Below are positions 51,259 to 57,936 of a stretch of DNA of 64,000 bases, one piece after another (position 1 is the stretch's first letter; each line of letters opens with the position of its first letter). The position numbers and the translations under genes were made by a program. The notes under the pieces were generated by a model. That model was not told the origin of the DNA. It did no database searches and saw only the letters and a list, made by a program, of their open reading frames with translations. This DNA comes from Tethya wilhelma (Eukaryota; Porifera; Demospongiae; Tethyida; Tethyidae): positions 1,599,986-1,663,985 of the forward strand of contig CAXIPT010000007.1 of assembly GCA_964030475.1 (NCBI GenBank). The letters are read 5' to 3'.

Positions 51259-54200
51259 TCTCTCTCTCTCTCCAGCTCGACGTACAAGTACCCATGGGCT
51301 AGAGTCCTCTGCTACAGAGGAGGACAGAGCAAAGGTGGCCGTCAACAGCTACAAGAAGTTGCTCGGTATCCCAACGAGATCACCCAGTCCTCCACCAACC
51401 AGTACTGTGGCGCCACCTACCCCTCCTTGGTGCTCCCTTTCAACAAGATCCACATAAAGTGCGGTGGCTGTCACACACGCCCGGGAAGACTGTTGAACAT
51501 TTTAGCCCTTCCGGCTGATTTCCCGCTAGCTCTCTCGTTCATACACAACCTCTCGCGACACGTTGTGCAGCTTCACGAGAAAGAGCCATCCTCAGAATCG
51601 ACGCAGAGGTGTGTGATGATTCTCTCACTCTGTTTGGAGAGTCTTTCAAAGTTGGTAAATCGACTTGACGTGCCTATTCCACTCAAAGAACTCGTCTTGC
51701 ACCAAATGGCAGACATTTTGTGGACCCTCTGTGCCACCGCTATGACTCCTAGTGAAGGAGATTCCTCTACAACCAAGCTGTACGCTCTCCCGACAGAATT
51801 CCTCCAAAATATTCGTCAAGAGTTGATCTCTCTCTTTGAGACAGCAAGAGCTCAGTTCTCGTCTTCCAAGTCTCGTTCGTCCAGCTGCAGTGTGTTTCCT
51901 CCTCCCGGAAGCATCGGTGATGGAGGCTCTGGGAAATTCTCGACCTACTTTCAAGCTTTGTTGGAGTTGGTGTTAGCTTCGATCAAATACCAGAATAGAT
52001 TCCATGGTGGGGAGCCCCTCTTGTTATCAATCCAAACGACGACAACATCTGCTAGCGTACCGGCTCTGTTAGCCACTCCTTCCACCCCACCCACTCCCAC
52101 ACACCAACCTAGTGCCACGCCCACTAGCTCCTCGGCTACAGCAGTCAGCGCGTCTAGCTCCAGTGCTGCCTCATCGAGTGCCACACCCTCAACCGAAGGA
52201 GGGTCGGGCAAGAAATCCTCAAAGAGAACTCGATCGAGAAAGAGCATCAGTAAGAAAGAAAGCTCTGAAACCAGCTCAAAGAAGAAAGACGAGTGGTTTA
52301 ACCTCGTCCAAGTTGCCGCTTCTCTCCTTCGTAGCGTTGCTCAAGAAAGGAGAGAAAACCTCTCTTCTCAAATCAGCGAGGCCAACATAGCGAGCTCTTC
52401 AAGACCATCATCAAGGTTGGTGGTGGTGACGAAACTAGATCCCAAACTGAGCATTGAGGGAACAGAGAAAGTCATTCGGACGGTGTGCAACCTTTACGGA
52501 GGGCTGTACAAGGACACTCTCTATTTACCGACCGAAGAGATTGAGCCGACAGAAAAGTCAGAAACGGATGTGGAGGATGAAGAAGAAGAAGAAGAAGGTG
52601 CCGAGAAGAAGAATGAGGAGCCAGAAGCTAGCGGAAAGAGTGAGAGTACGACACAAGAGAGTGGTGCAGAAGGTACAGATGCAGCTGCCACACCAGGCGA
52701 AGATCCCGGTACACAGTCTCAACAGGAAGCCGTTTCATCCTCAAAATCAGAGGAGAAATCAAAAACCGAACAAACAGAAGAGACCGATTCCACATCGACA
52801 GCAGCCCAACCCTCGCCAACACACAGACTGGTTGGTTATGCTGTCATCGAAGTGTGCTGCAACACTCAAGTGTCCAGCGTGAGTTCGGCACTCGTCTCCT
52901 CCACCTCCTTACAATTTGAAGAGTCCAGCCCTCAAGTGTCGGCCGTCAGTAACAGCCTACGGTGTGGGGACGACGAAGAGAGTGCCAATAAGGTCGTGGT
53001 GGAGTACCTGCAGCAGAAGGTGCTCAAGGAAGACAGCAGAGATCTTGTGGAAGAAGCCGATACGTGTTTGAGAGGGATTTTTAGGTCGAGTCTTGCTTCG
53101 GATGGAACTGAGGTGATTGCTTCGTCTACGCAAGTTTGTAATGAGCTTCGGCAGTTTTTCGTTGGGTTTGTTCAAAATGGGTGTGGTCTGTCTGTTGAGG
53201 ACCAGCTGGCCGAAGTGTGGAAGAGTTGTGCTAACGAACAGGGGCAACTCTCGTTAGAGGCATTCTTGAAGTGGGTACTGAAACAGCTGGAGAGTGAAGT
53301 GGGTGTGAGAGGGGTGTGGCTTGGACTGGAATCAAGTGGGTACGATCTTCACTTTGAAAGGTACACACTCAAAAGTTATAGAGGATTTTCACGTGTACTG
53401 TACTGTGTTGTGAGTAAATTTGGCGAATTGGCAAATTAGCGATTTATTCTGCAAATTGCCAAATTTAAAATTGCCAATCATGCTAAAATGAAAATTTGCC
53501 AAATTTTAAGCCCGCCGAATTTACCCGCTATACGGTATTTGTATAGGCTAAGCTATGTAATGTAAGTATGAGAGGCTATGTTAGTGTAGTTACAGTACTT
53601 ACTTCGTAACTTTGCCTCTCTTTCTTTCCTCCAGGTGTTCTTTCTCCTCATCAGTTCAGTCCACCTGCTGCCAGTTGACACCAGAGCAGGACCATGCTCT
53701 CGTCCATCACGTCGACTCGCTCTGCCGTCACTTATCCACCACCGCAGACGCCCTCGAGGCGTGGGACATCTCTCTCTCGGACACTCACATCGCCAGCGAG
53801 AAACTCTCTCCATTGCAAGGTCTATCCTTGTCCGATGTGCGTCTGAGATTTCTCCAATTGAAGCACATCAATCGTCAACTCTACCTCCTTCTACCGGCCA
53901 TCGATATGCGATCGAAACACCCCCTCTCTCTCGGCTCCCTCCTCTGTAAAATGTCCTCTCTCTTGTTCTACGACGTCAAGATCGCTTTCCTTCACTCGGT
54001 GCTCAACGCCTCCACGAGACGCTCACTAGATCAAGCTCCTCCCGAAGTCAAGATGGACCCCCTAGAGGTCGTTGGCGGGATAGCTACCGAGACTCTCGGC
54101 ACCCAGTTCTGTCAGGCGGCTCAGCAGATGCTGAGTGTCCCATCGGCGCAGTTGTGTGTTGCCTTGGCCAGCGGTGGAGACCCAACGTACGCCTTCAATG

Positions 54201-56726
54201 TGAAGCTATCGGGTGAAGAAGTCCACGGAACAAGTAGGTTACTTTTACTCTTGTCTCATGGCAATTTTAAAATTGGCGAATTAATTCTGTATGCTGCATT
54301 GTTTACATGCATTTATAACTATTTGGTGATTTTTATTTTGGCAATTTGTGGAATAATTCACCAATTTACCAAATTTAATTCTCACCACATTTACCCACTA
54401 TACGGTACTGTAGATTGGGAAATTTTTGTCATTAGAATGTTTTGCCACTAGTTAACCCATATGTCAATTGAGAATTTAAAATATGAAAATTTATAACGTA
54501 TAGCAATTGTACCAAATCAGTTGAAGATTTTGAACAAGCGAAAATTTTCCCATCTTAAAATCGTGAATAATTACATGAACCTTGTGTAATCACATGGTTG
54601 TTTGTACCTATTACTAGGTGGTTCTTTCAGACATTTCCTGTGGCAAGTTGTACGAGAGCTGCAGTCTTCTGTGCTTCCCATCCTCATGCCTTGTCCCAGC
54701 GGAGCTGCTGGTGTCAACCACGGCAAGTACATCCTTGTTCCCGGGCCCATGACATTCTCTGAGGAGAAACTCCTGCAGTTCTTTGGACAGGTAAGGATGG
54801 GCACACTAACTTGCTGATGACTAGTTTTGATCCTATAAAGTTTATTCTTTTGGAGACCTTTTGCATACTTTATATGATAAGAAATAAATTTCGTGCTATA
54901 CTTTACTATTTGCATAGTTTAGAGAAAGCTTATGTGTTGTTCATGCAGTTTGAAATCTTCAGGATTTACGGTATTATATTGTGGTGGATTGCTTTGTTCC
55001 TTTTCCCCTACAGTTGTTGGCTGTTGCTATCAGAGCAGATGTACCGATAGCATTAGACCTTTTGCCGAGCTTTTGGAAGAGTCTAAAGAGTGAACCCCTC
55101 TCGTTATCTGATCTACAAGAGGCCGACTGCATCACGTACAACCTCACGTGCAAGATACTAGAATGTTCCACCCCTGAAGAGTTTGACGAGCTGGTCGGAG
55201 GACTCATTCATCACGTGAAGGAGCCCAGTGGTGAAGAAGGGGAGAGGGGAGCACCACTGTCCGGTCCGACATCGGAGAATTTGAGATTTGTGTTCCTTGG
55301 TCTGGATGGCATTGAGTATGAGCTGTGTCCCAATGGCAGAGAGAAGATAGTAGAGTGAGTAAACACACTTACACACTGTAAATGCAAGTATAGTTGTAGC
55401 GAGAAAGTGTAAAACCTTGAGGAAGGCTCTCATCAAAACGTATACAGTCTGTATAAAGATTGCTGTGTTTAAACATGCTTGATATTGTGTATATGTATAT
55501 GAATTGCGATGTATTGAGAGTTAGTGAGTACTTCAAACTCAGTGGCCCAATTCTTACTAAACCACTTCCTGATTCTAGTCACTTCCATAGCCATACATAC
55601 TGTAGCTTTGAAGATTCAAATTATTTTGTTTGTGTTGGTGACCCTAAACTTTAATTGTTTGGGTTTTTTTGTGTGTGTTTGTTTGTTTGTATGTACAGGT
55701 TTTCTAATCGACAAGAGTTTGTGAATGCAGTGAGAGATTTCCGTTTGAAGGAGTTGTTGTGTGAGTATCGTATGCAGGCGGTGAGGTGTGGCTTTGCCTC
55801 TGTCATTCCACTAGAAGTCCTCAGCATACTCACCGACGAAGACCTCGACCTGAGAGTGTGTGGTATCCCCGACATTGACCTGGAGTACCTCAAAGTAAGA
55901 CAAGAATATGTACATGCTTGTATGGATACCGTATAGCTTCAAAATTTTATAGCAAGTTAACTTCATTGTACAACAAAAATTTAAAGCTGTATACAGTACA
56001 TCGTTACTGCTTTGTTGCGTATTGAGACTAAAGATTTGACACTCTTTGATCTCTGTTGCTTTTACAGCGGCACACAATGTACCAAGTTGGACTAATGGAG
56101 ACAGATAAACATGTCCAATTCTTTTGGCATGCTCTGGAAAGCTTCTCAAAGGCAAGTAGTGTACAGTGTATACTATGTCACAAAATCAATATTGTTACCA
56201 AGGTTCCTTTTGTTTGATTTTGTTTGGTGTAGGATGAGCTGAGAAAGTTTGTCAAGTTTGCTTGCAATCAAGAGCGTATTCCATTCGGCCATCCTTGTCG
56301 GGATGGAGGGAGAGACAGTGGTATGCACGTCCCTCCCTATCCTATGAAGATAGCCCCACCTGATGGAAAAGGTACGGATTGAATGTTGGAGTTTGTATTC
56401 AGTCACAACTGAGTGCATACTTGAATGCTTTTACCATTGAGTTGCTAGCTAAAACCCAATGGTAGTGAAGCATAGAGTAGTAAGATAGAACTGCAGTGCC
56501 TTCATATGCTATACTACTCAGTGGTGACATTGCCCAAGCTGCTAATGCAGTATTTTTATCTTCTTGCACACACTGAATTTGTTTTTCAGGGCCTCCAGAC
56601 AACAGATACATACGTGCTGAAACTTGCATGTTCATGATTAAACTGCCACAGTATTCAAGTCAACAGATCATGACCGAGAGACTTAGATATGCCATTCACT
56701 GTAGAGAAGACCCACTGAGTGGATAG
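15911..56726 (+). CDS. HECTD4: HECT-type E3 ubiquitin ligase HECTD4, whole gene
   Basis: A very large multi-exon gene runs from MPATLKPGDLWQW at 15911 to REDPLSG-stop at 56726. The assignment rests on the C-terminus, where ACNQERIPFG..., HVPPYPMKIAPPDGK, RYIRAETCMFMIKLPQYSS and LRYAIHCREDPLSG match my memory of vertebrate HECTD4, and on an internal SPRY domain. HECT ligases form a thioester with ubiquitin before transfer, and the catalytic Cys is the C of AETCMF (codon 56625-56627). The gene is unusual in three ways. A 15.5-kb intron hosts other genes, one exon is tandemly duplicated, and the frame breaks repeatedly between 44.6 and 50.6 kb. Vertebrate HECTD4 is about 4000 residues, and this gene looks comparable. 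Exon blocks are listed separately. Confidence 0.9.
16676..16741 (+). repeat. (CATA)n microsatellite
   Basis: About 16 CATA units lie directly before the acceptor of HECTD4 exon 2 (16750). Confidence 0.95.
16962..17000 (+). repeat. (GT)n at a splice donor
   Basis: The GT run begins at the donor of HECTD4 exon 2, so the exact donor GT cannot be told from the repeat. Confidence 0.9.
17151..17207 (+). repeat. (CT)n microsatellite acting as polypyrimidine tract
   Basis: CT units lead into cactcacag, the acceptor of HECTD4 exon 3 (17214). Confidence 0.9.
17918..18588 (+). other. HECTD4 intron
   Basis: AT-rich intron with no coding signal or obvious repeat that I can see. Confidence 0.6.
18578..19133 (+). 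repeat. Perfect 278-bp tandem duplication of a HECTD4 exon
   Basis: 18578-18855 and 18856-19133 appear identical and include the acceptor, the 178-nt exon (A S E E D P S N F V...), the donor and part of the CT-rich tail. The only visible difference is the length of the (CT)n tract after it. It is either a very recent duplication or an assembly stutter between CT tracts. Confidence 0.9.
19119..19165 (+). repeat. (CT)n microsatellite
   Basis: Pyrimidine repeat feeding the acceptor at 19169 of the HECTD4 exon that starts at 19170. Confidence 0.9.
19466..19727. mobile_element. TAGCC-family inverted-repeat element with 9-bp target duplication
   Basis: The ends are perfect inverted repeats, TAGCCTCGTTCCCAGGCTCT and its complement. 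Directly outside both ends lies AGTAGTGTT. A 9-bp target duplication is typical of Mutator-type (MULE) transposons, so this is probably a 262-bp non-autonomous relative. The inside is itself palindromic around TGAAATCACGTGAATGACGT. It lies in a HECTD4 intron. Confidence 0.85.
19963..20186. repeat. Self-complementary TATACTG/TATACAG satellite
   Basis: Units of TATACTG (with TACTGTG variants) up to about 20080 and of TATACAG after it form one near-perfect inverted repeat with almost no loop. Confidence 0.9.
20277..20448. mobile_element. TA-flanked CCGTA hairpin element
   Basis: It begins TACCGTAGATCGGGAAATTT and ends with the exact complement, AAATTTCCCGATCTACGGTA. It is nested in the 19.8-20.65 kb palindrome and so is younger. 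TA flanks and short inverted repeats suggest a Tc1/mariner-type MITE. Confidence 0.75.
22498..23144. mobile_element. piggyBac-type non-autonomous element, TTAA target
   Basis: TTAA-CCCTTTACACCCGG on the left and ATTAAAGGG-TTAA on the right give the TTAA duplication and CCCTTT ends of piggyBac transposons. Length is 647 bp, with no transposase frame. The inverted paralogous flank near 33045-33055 has the matching sequence without the insert (TTATTAATGGGGAATTATTG). The inside holds TCACGATCGC-G-GCGATCGTGA (about 22891-22911). Confidence 0.8.
23322..26172 (-). CDS. Beta-helix/multi-pass membrane receptor-like protein, copy 1 (frameshifted)
   Basis: The single-exon frame starts at 26172 with a signal peptide (MKMETAKLTVLVLALASLGV...SAQ). 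A right-handed beta-helix-like region follows (TGFVLDNISEVTVSGLVFNE), rich in N-glycosylation sites. Next is a Cys-rich module ending AFNRTGKLCGSCKDGFSLTL, then CSNNW and about eight hydrophobic segments (ALIIVFALAGIALVAFFLVC, FLAAITVVLVTAVHIVLLF, ASLLLLKLLL and others). The acidic cytoplasmic tail ends VVRDED. About 945 codons. Against copy 2, two bases are missing near 23887 (GCCTACTTC for GCCTACACTTC), which puts the last TM segment and the tail in another frame. This is either a pseudogenising change or a sequence error. The family is unnamed; similar architectures are, to my knowledge, abundant in sponges. Role inferred as surface receptor. Confidence 0.75.
26173..26809 (-). promoter_or_regulatory. 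Upstream region of copy 1, repeated at other copies
   Basis: Contains GTGTGTGTGTG just above the start and a block (TAGGCACTGCCAGCTTAGCT, about 26420) that recurs near 30240, 34690 and 36395. This is the shared 5' flank, and presumably the promoter, of the receptor-like family. No other gene is visible. Confidence 0.55.
26810..29655 (-). CDS. Beta-helix/multi-pass membrane receptor-like protein, copy 2 (frameshifted)
   Basis: Same architecture as copy 1: signal peptide at 29655, beta-helix, Cys-rich RTGKLCGSCKDGFSLTLGRG module, about eight TM segments, acidic tail to 26810. From 29326 the frame is open for 838 codons through the tail. About four bases are missing near 29495 relative to copy 1 (after LGMTC), separating the first 50 residues from the rest. 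Copy 1 is intact at that place, and copy 2 is intact where copy 1 is broken. Most codon differences between copies are silent or conservative, which suggests past selection on both. If the indels are sequence errors, both are full genes. Confidence 0.75.
29656..31891. other. Copy 2 upstream flank and repeat-rich spacer
   Basis: Holds a (GT)n tract (29683-29700), the family 5' flank repeat (about 30200-30440), a direct repeat of GGTTTAACCCACAAATCC (about 29779-29810), and the inverted-repeat element at 30875-31077. 31665-31756 looks like a decayed half of a CCGTA-type hairpin. I see no gene. Confidence 0.5.
30875..31077. mobile_element. GGTTGCAAG inverted-repeat element, copy 1
   Basis: Begins GGTTGCAAGTGCGCGATTAG. 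Internal inverted segments (GCTGAATCAGTGATC, GCTGATTCAGCA) and a right part that mirrors the left (AACGTTAT...TCTCTAATTGCAA). A second copy lies at 33605-33806 in the opposite orientation. Confidence 0.6.
31892..32089 (-). pseudogene. Receptor-like copy 3, C-terminal tail fragment at assembly gap
   Basis: Encodes only the acidic tail of the family (about 66 residues to the stop at 31892). It is cut by the N run. On the far side of the gap the next copy runs in the opposite direction, so the gap sits in an inverted repeat. Confidence 0.7.
32090..32166. other. Assembly gap (77 N)
   Basis: Run of N between two oppositely oriented copies of the same gene. The true length and content are unknown. 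Confidence 0.98.
32167..32888 (+). CDS. Receptor-like copy 4, C-terminal part
   Basis: After the gap the frame reads LASLLLLKLLLQGKIYKLWQ, then two TM segments and the acidic tail, ending DEV at 32888. The frame is intact where copy 1 is broken (EALAYTSTSIAF). The N-terminal part is lost in the gap. Its 3' flank (to about 33340) is the inverted copy of the copy 1 3' flank, lacking the piggyBac-type insert. Confidence 0.75.
33605..33806. mobile_element. GGTTGCAAG inverted-repeat element, copy 2
   Basis: Ends GGTTGCAAGTGCG and CGCGCTTGCAACC are inverted repeats. The inside carries GCTGAATCAGCAGAAAAAGA, matching the element at 30875 in reverse. Confidence 0.65.
33865..34124. mobile_element. TAGCC-family inverted-repeat element, copy 2
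   Basis: Nearly identical to the element at 19466-19727, with the same TAGCCTCG...CGAGGCTA ends. It is inserted in a sequence whose uninterrupted relative is at 30780-30850 in reverse. The flanking 9-mers (TGTTATACC, TGTAACAAC) are similar but not identical, as expected for a decayed duplication. Confidence 0.75.
34198..34385. mobile_element. TA-flanked CCGTA-type hairpin
   Basis: Starts TACTGTATAGTAGGTAAATT and ends with near-complementary AATTTACCCACTATACGGTA. The arms repeat GGCGAATTGGCAAATT and its complement. Confidence 0.7.
34390..34475 (+). repeat. CACAGGGAAATATCA short tandem repeats
   Basis: Four to five imperfect copies of CCACAGGGAAATATCACAAG. Related text is at 26640-26670 in reverse. 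Confidence 0.7.
34937..35481 (+). pseudogene. Receptor-like copy 5, N-terminal fragment
   Basis: Starts with the family signal peptide (MKMETAKLTVLVLALASLGV). Its residues look identical to copy 1 through MNGTLERSSFTSL, then it stops at an N (35482) and unrelated sequence. The upstream 450 bp also match copy 1 in reverse. This is an exact inverted duplicate of the copy 1 5' end, cut by an assembly join. Confidence 0.8.
35530..36176. mobile_element. Long TAGCC-family element with perfect 9-bp target duplication
   Basis: Ends TAGCCTCGTACCCAGGCTCT and the complement AGAGCCTGGGTACGAGGCTA. CAGTGTTTG lies directly outside both ends. Length 647 bp. The uninterrupted target (AAACAGTGTTTGCTCC) is present at 34794 in the paralogous flank. 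No transposase frame. Confidence 0.85.
36177..37100. other. Receptor 5' flank relic and intron end
   Basis: 36300-36530 repeats the family 5' flank in minus orientation. 36948-36994 is a 46-bp relic of the tail coding region (TTGAGTTGGCACAGGGTCCA). Otherwise no coding signal up to the HECTD4 acceptor. Confidence 0.6.
37101..44441 (+). CDS. HECTD4: HECTD4 central exon block 1
   Basis: In-frame exons: 37101-37175, 37498-37568, 37654-37753, 38085-38193, 38357-38527, 41146-41466, 41700-42584, 43058-43257, 43533-43653, 44128-44441. Early ones encode helical repeats (VSKLVTQNIVADSISAVEQC). 41146-42584 holds a beta-sandwich-like segment (FPGAKNLYLKFDSRCSSQYD, VVLYMGDSTSGQKVAEFGG, VTFTFEMKSG, AMWGFACTVRP) resembling the CUB-like modules of ZZEF1 and other giant ligases. 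Later exons are helical (AVEHLLASVSAVLQQGPRVR). The reading frame holds through every junction here. Confidence 0.85.
37208..37270 (+). repeat. (GTTT)n microsatellite
   Basis: About 15 GTTT units after a short TTAGCTAG repeat, just downstream of a HECTD4 donor. Confidence 0.95.
40200..40850 (+). repeat. Minisatellite, units of about 75-110 bp
   Basis: About eight units of CAGGTCGCCAGTCAGAGCAA, ATAGAAACAACAGTG, a variable GT/GGGT stretch, then GAAACTCTGCCTACAAGACC. One unit is interrupted by 40463-40492 (CTATTGTCGTTAATTGCCCT), an inverted copy of the start of the array at 40203-40233. Confidence 0.85.
41067..41132 (+). repeat. (CA)n microsatellite
   Basis: About 33 CA units directly after an N and shortly before the HECTD4 acceptor at 41145. 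Confidence 0.95.
42693..42914. mobile_element. TA-flanked CCGTA-type hairpin
   Basis: Starts TACCGTAGATCTTCTAATAA and ends with TTTTTAGAAGATTTACGGTA. Lies in a HECTD4 intron. Confidence 0.7.
43762..43971. mobile_element. TA-flanked CCGTA-type hairpin
   Basis: Starts TACCGTATAGCGGGAAATTT and ends with its exact complement, AAATTTCCCGCTATACGGTA. The inside repeats CGTATACGAAAATT-type text in both directions. Same termini as the element at 61229. Confidence 0.75.
44657..50935 (+). CDS. HECTD4: HECTD4 central exon block 2, with many frame breaks
   Basis: Conserved HECTD4-like segments are present but switch frame within exons. Examples: VRSGLVKLLDQLCSLVDS (break near 44665), LAADIVKLLLAKLAEYIVPG (near 45749), VVYKRENESAAEILQPLISQ (near 46195), VTDSYRSCLRRALRWATMGF (near 46556), AIKKSVLQSLLSIPDLTPEL (near 46860), VRVNFGDRPFAYSEGHAHR after a break near 48840, VKAWEAKVFPVIQRRFRNDQ (near 49780), then further breaks near 49855 and 49917. 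Exons 48241-48392, 48639-48860 and 49018-49279 form a SPRY domain (FYWELEVSHLGD, DVVGCGWVKNEE, GTVYFTLNGE, RVRVNFGDRPFAYSEG). Protein conservation across each break argues for sequence indels rather than decay. Ns lie at 45086, 45438-45439, 48010 and 48087. Confidence 0.75.
48031..48086 (+). repeat. (GA)n microsatellite between two Ns
   Basis: GA repeat in a HECTD4 intron, bracketed by N at 48010 and 48087, so probably an assembly join. Confidence 0.9.
51221..51273 (+). repeat. (CT)n microsatellite as polypyrimidine tract
   Basis: CT repeats end in the acceptor ctctccag before the long HECTD4 exon. Confidence 0.9.
51275..56726 (+). CDS. HECTD4: HECTD4 C-terminal exon block with HECT domain
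   Basis: In-frame exons: about 51275-53360, 53635-54233, 54618-54792, 55014-55354, 55699-55894, 56068-56153, 56233-56371, 56590-56726. The first is a very long exon (about 2.1 kb) with Ser/Thr-rich and acidic Glu-rich low-complexity stretches. The HECT domain covers the later exons: the N-lobe includes LVPGPMTFSEEKLLQFFGQ and VFLGLDGIEYELCPNG, and the C-lobe ends with the catalytic Cys in AETCMFMIKLPQYSS (codon 56625-56627) and REDPLSG. The intron after 56153 uses a GC donor (AAG|gcaagt). No frame breaks occur here, in contrast with block 2. Confidence 0.92.
53401..53537. mobile_element. CCGTA-type hairpin
   Basis: Starts TACTGTGTTGTGAGTAAATT and ends CCGAATTTACCCGCTATACGGTA-like (last seven bases TACGGTA). 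The arms repeat GGCGAATTGGCAAATT, as in the element at 34198. In a HECTD4 intron. Confidence 0.65.
54256..54561. mobile_element. Two adjacent decayed CCGTA-type hairpins
   Basis: The first (to 54407) ends ACCCACTATACGGTA. The second starts directly with TACTGTAGATTGGGAAATTT (54406) and ends near GCGAAAATTTTCCCATCTTA (54559). The second resembles the element at 20277. Confidence 0.55.
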
Positions 56727-56846
56727 TATTTATTTGCATGACTGCTAGTGTGTTGTTATTATTCTTTTTTGTTTGCTTTTTTTGTGTATATACTTGTAGG
56801 CTAGGTTTATGTTTGAAAAAATGCTCTTGCACTTTGTGTGTATACA

Positions 56847-57140
56847 TGTATGCATTGCATATCCCACTTATACTAGCTGCCTATTTCTTATTTTGTGCCA
56901 TTGTCAAAATTTTGTTTGACGACCCATTACCCGTTGTCACCATGACACCAAACTTTACTTGGTGTGCATCGCAATGGCTGCTGTTGCAGATGTTCCTTCA
57001 GCACCTGCGGAAATAACTTCCAGTTTGCCTTGGGCTACTGAAGGGAGGTGGGAGTCGTTCGATCAGGAACGACAGAGAGCAAAATCTCCACCTCTGCTGA
57101 CATCCAGAGCGCACTACACCTGCTACACAACCCAAGGAGA
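56847..57140 (+). pseudogene. Chimeric truncated copy of the EFCAB5-like gene start
   Basis: The 5' flank (TATGCATTGCATATCCC, TTTGACGACCCATTACCC) and first 38 or so codons (MAAVADVPSAPAEITSSLPW) copy 62365-62640. Then the sequence jumps within AGAGAGCAAAATC to CACCTCTGCTGACATCCAGA, which in the full gene is the exon at 63836-63935. The jump removes most of exon 1 and exons 2-4 and puts the last piece out of frame. After CCAAGGAGAT it does not continue into the intron found at 63936, which hints at a spliced template. Not functional as that gene. Confidence 0.8.
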
Positions 57141-57335
57141 TAAGTCACACCCTCAGGCAACTCTCGAGTACAGACACGCTGCATGGGAGGAGGATGCCTG
57201 AATGTTGTAGCGCGACTTGAAGAAGGTGGTGGCTCTTTTTGATCTCCTTCAGCTGAATTTTGTAGCTGTGGTTCACTGTCCTTACAGTTTGTTTTGGAGT
57301 GCTTTCACTCTGTTTGCCTTCAGTTTTAGATTAAT

Positions 57336-57569
57336 TCAGCAGTTGAAATAATTTATCATCCTTAGGAGGGTCAGCCTGATCGATATTCCTATCATCTCCT
57401 TCAGAACTCTCCTTTTCTTCCGAGGCTGTGTGTCATCCTCCTCCTGTTTTGGAGCTGTTACTTCCGCACTCTTCTCAGTATTGTCAGTCTTAGCCTCCTC
57501 ATTGAGCCTAAGACTAGCTGAAGCAGATGCTCCTTCATTTGCTTCCCCTTTCTTCTTCTGTGATGCCAT
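57336..57569 (-). CDS. Small hypothetical protein, charged
   Basis: A 77-codon frame begins MASQKKKGEANEGASASASL and is rich in Glu, Lys and Ser, with QPRKKRRVLKEM as a basic patch that could be a nuclear localisation signal. It ends NYFNC. It may be a first exon of a longer gene, as intron-like sequence follows. I recognise no family. Codon composition is protein-like but short. Low confidence. Confidence 0.35.
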   Translation of the reverse strand: MASQKKKGEANEGASASASLRLNEEAKTDNTEKSAEVTAPKQEEDDTQPRKKRRVLKEMIGISIRLTLLRMINYFNC

Positions 57570-57936
57570 ACTAAGACGGCAAAGTCCATATCCTTTTACT
57601 TAAATTTTTAGTAAGTATTATACTCAAGTCAGCTAGAAATTATGCTAAATACTGTCAAACTACAGACATGCAGTACAAATGATTGGGAAAAAGAATGTAA
57701 CTTCATACCACATAACATTTATTATAATTCTGCCCTTGCACCCCAAAATACATACCTTCATACCACACTTGCTCAGTCAGGACATTGTCAAGTTTATCAC
57801 AATAATAGGGTACTAGGTCTACTATACAGCCATTCACAACTTTTACCACTATAGTGTCTAGCAACCATCAAAACAGTAATAATTCTTAGAGTTTCTATGT
57901 AGCTATAATAATTATTTATCATTGCATCTGCCTTGA
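57570..57936. other. Intergenic, no feature seen
   Basis: AT-rich sequence between the small hypothetical gene and the stop codon of the monooxygenase gene. It probably holds the 3' UTR of the latter. Confidence 0.5.
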
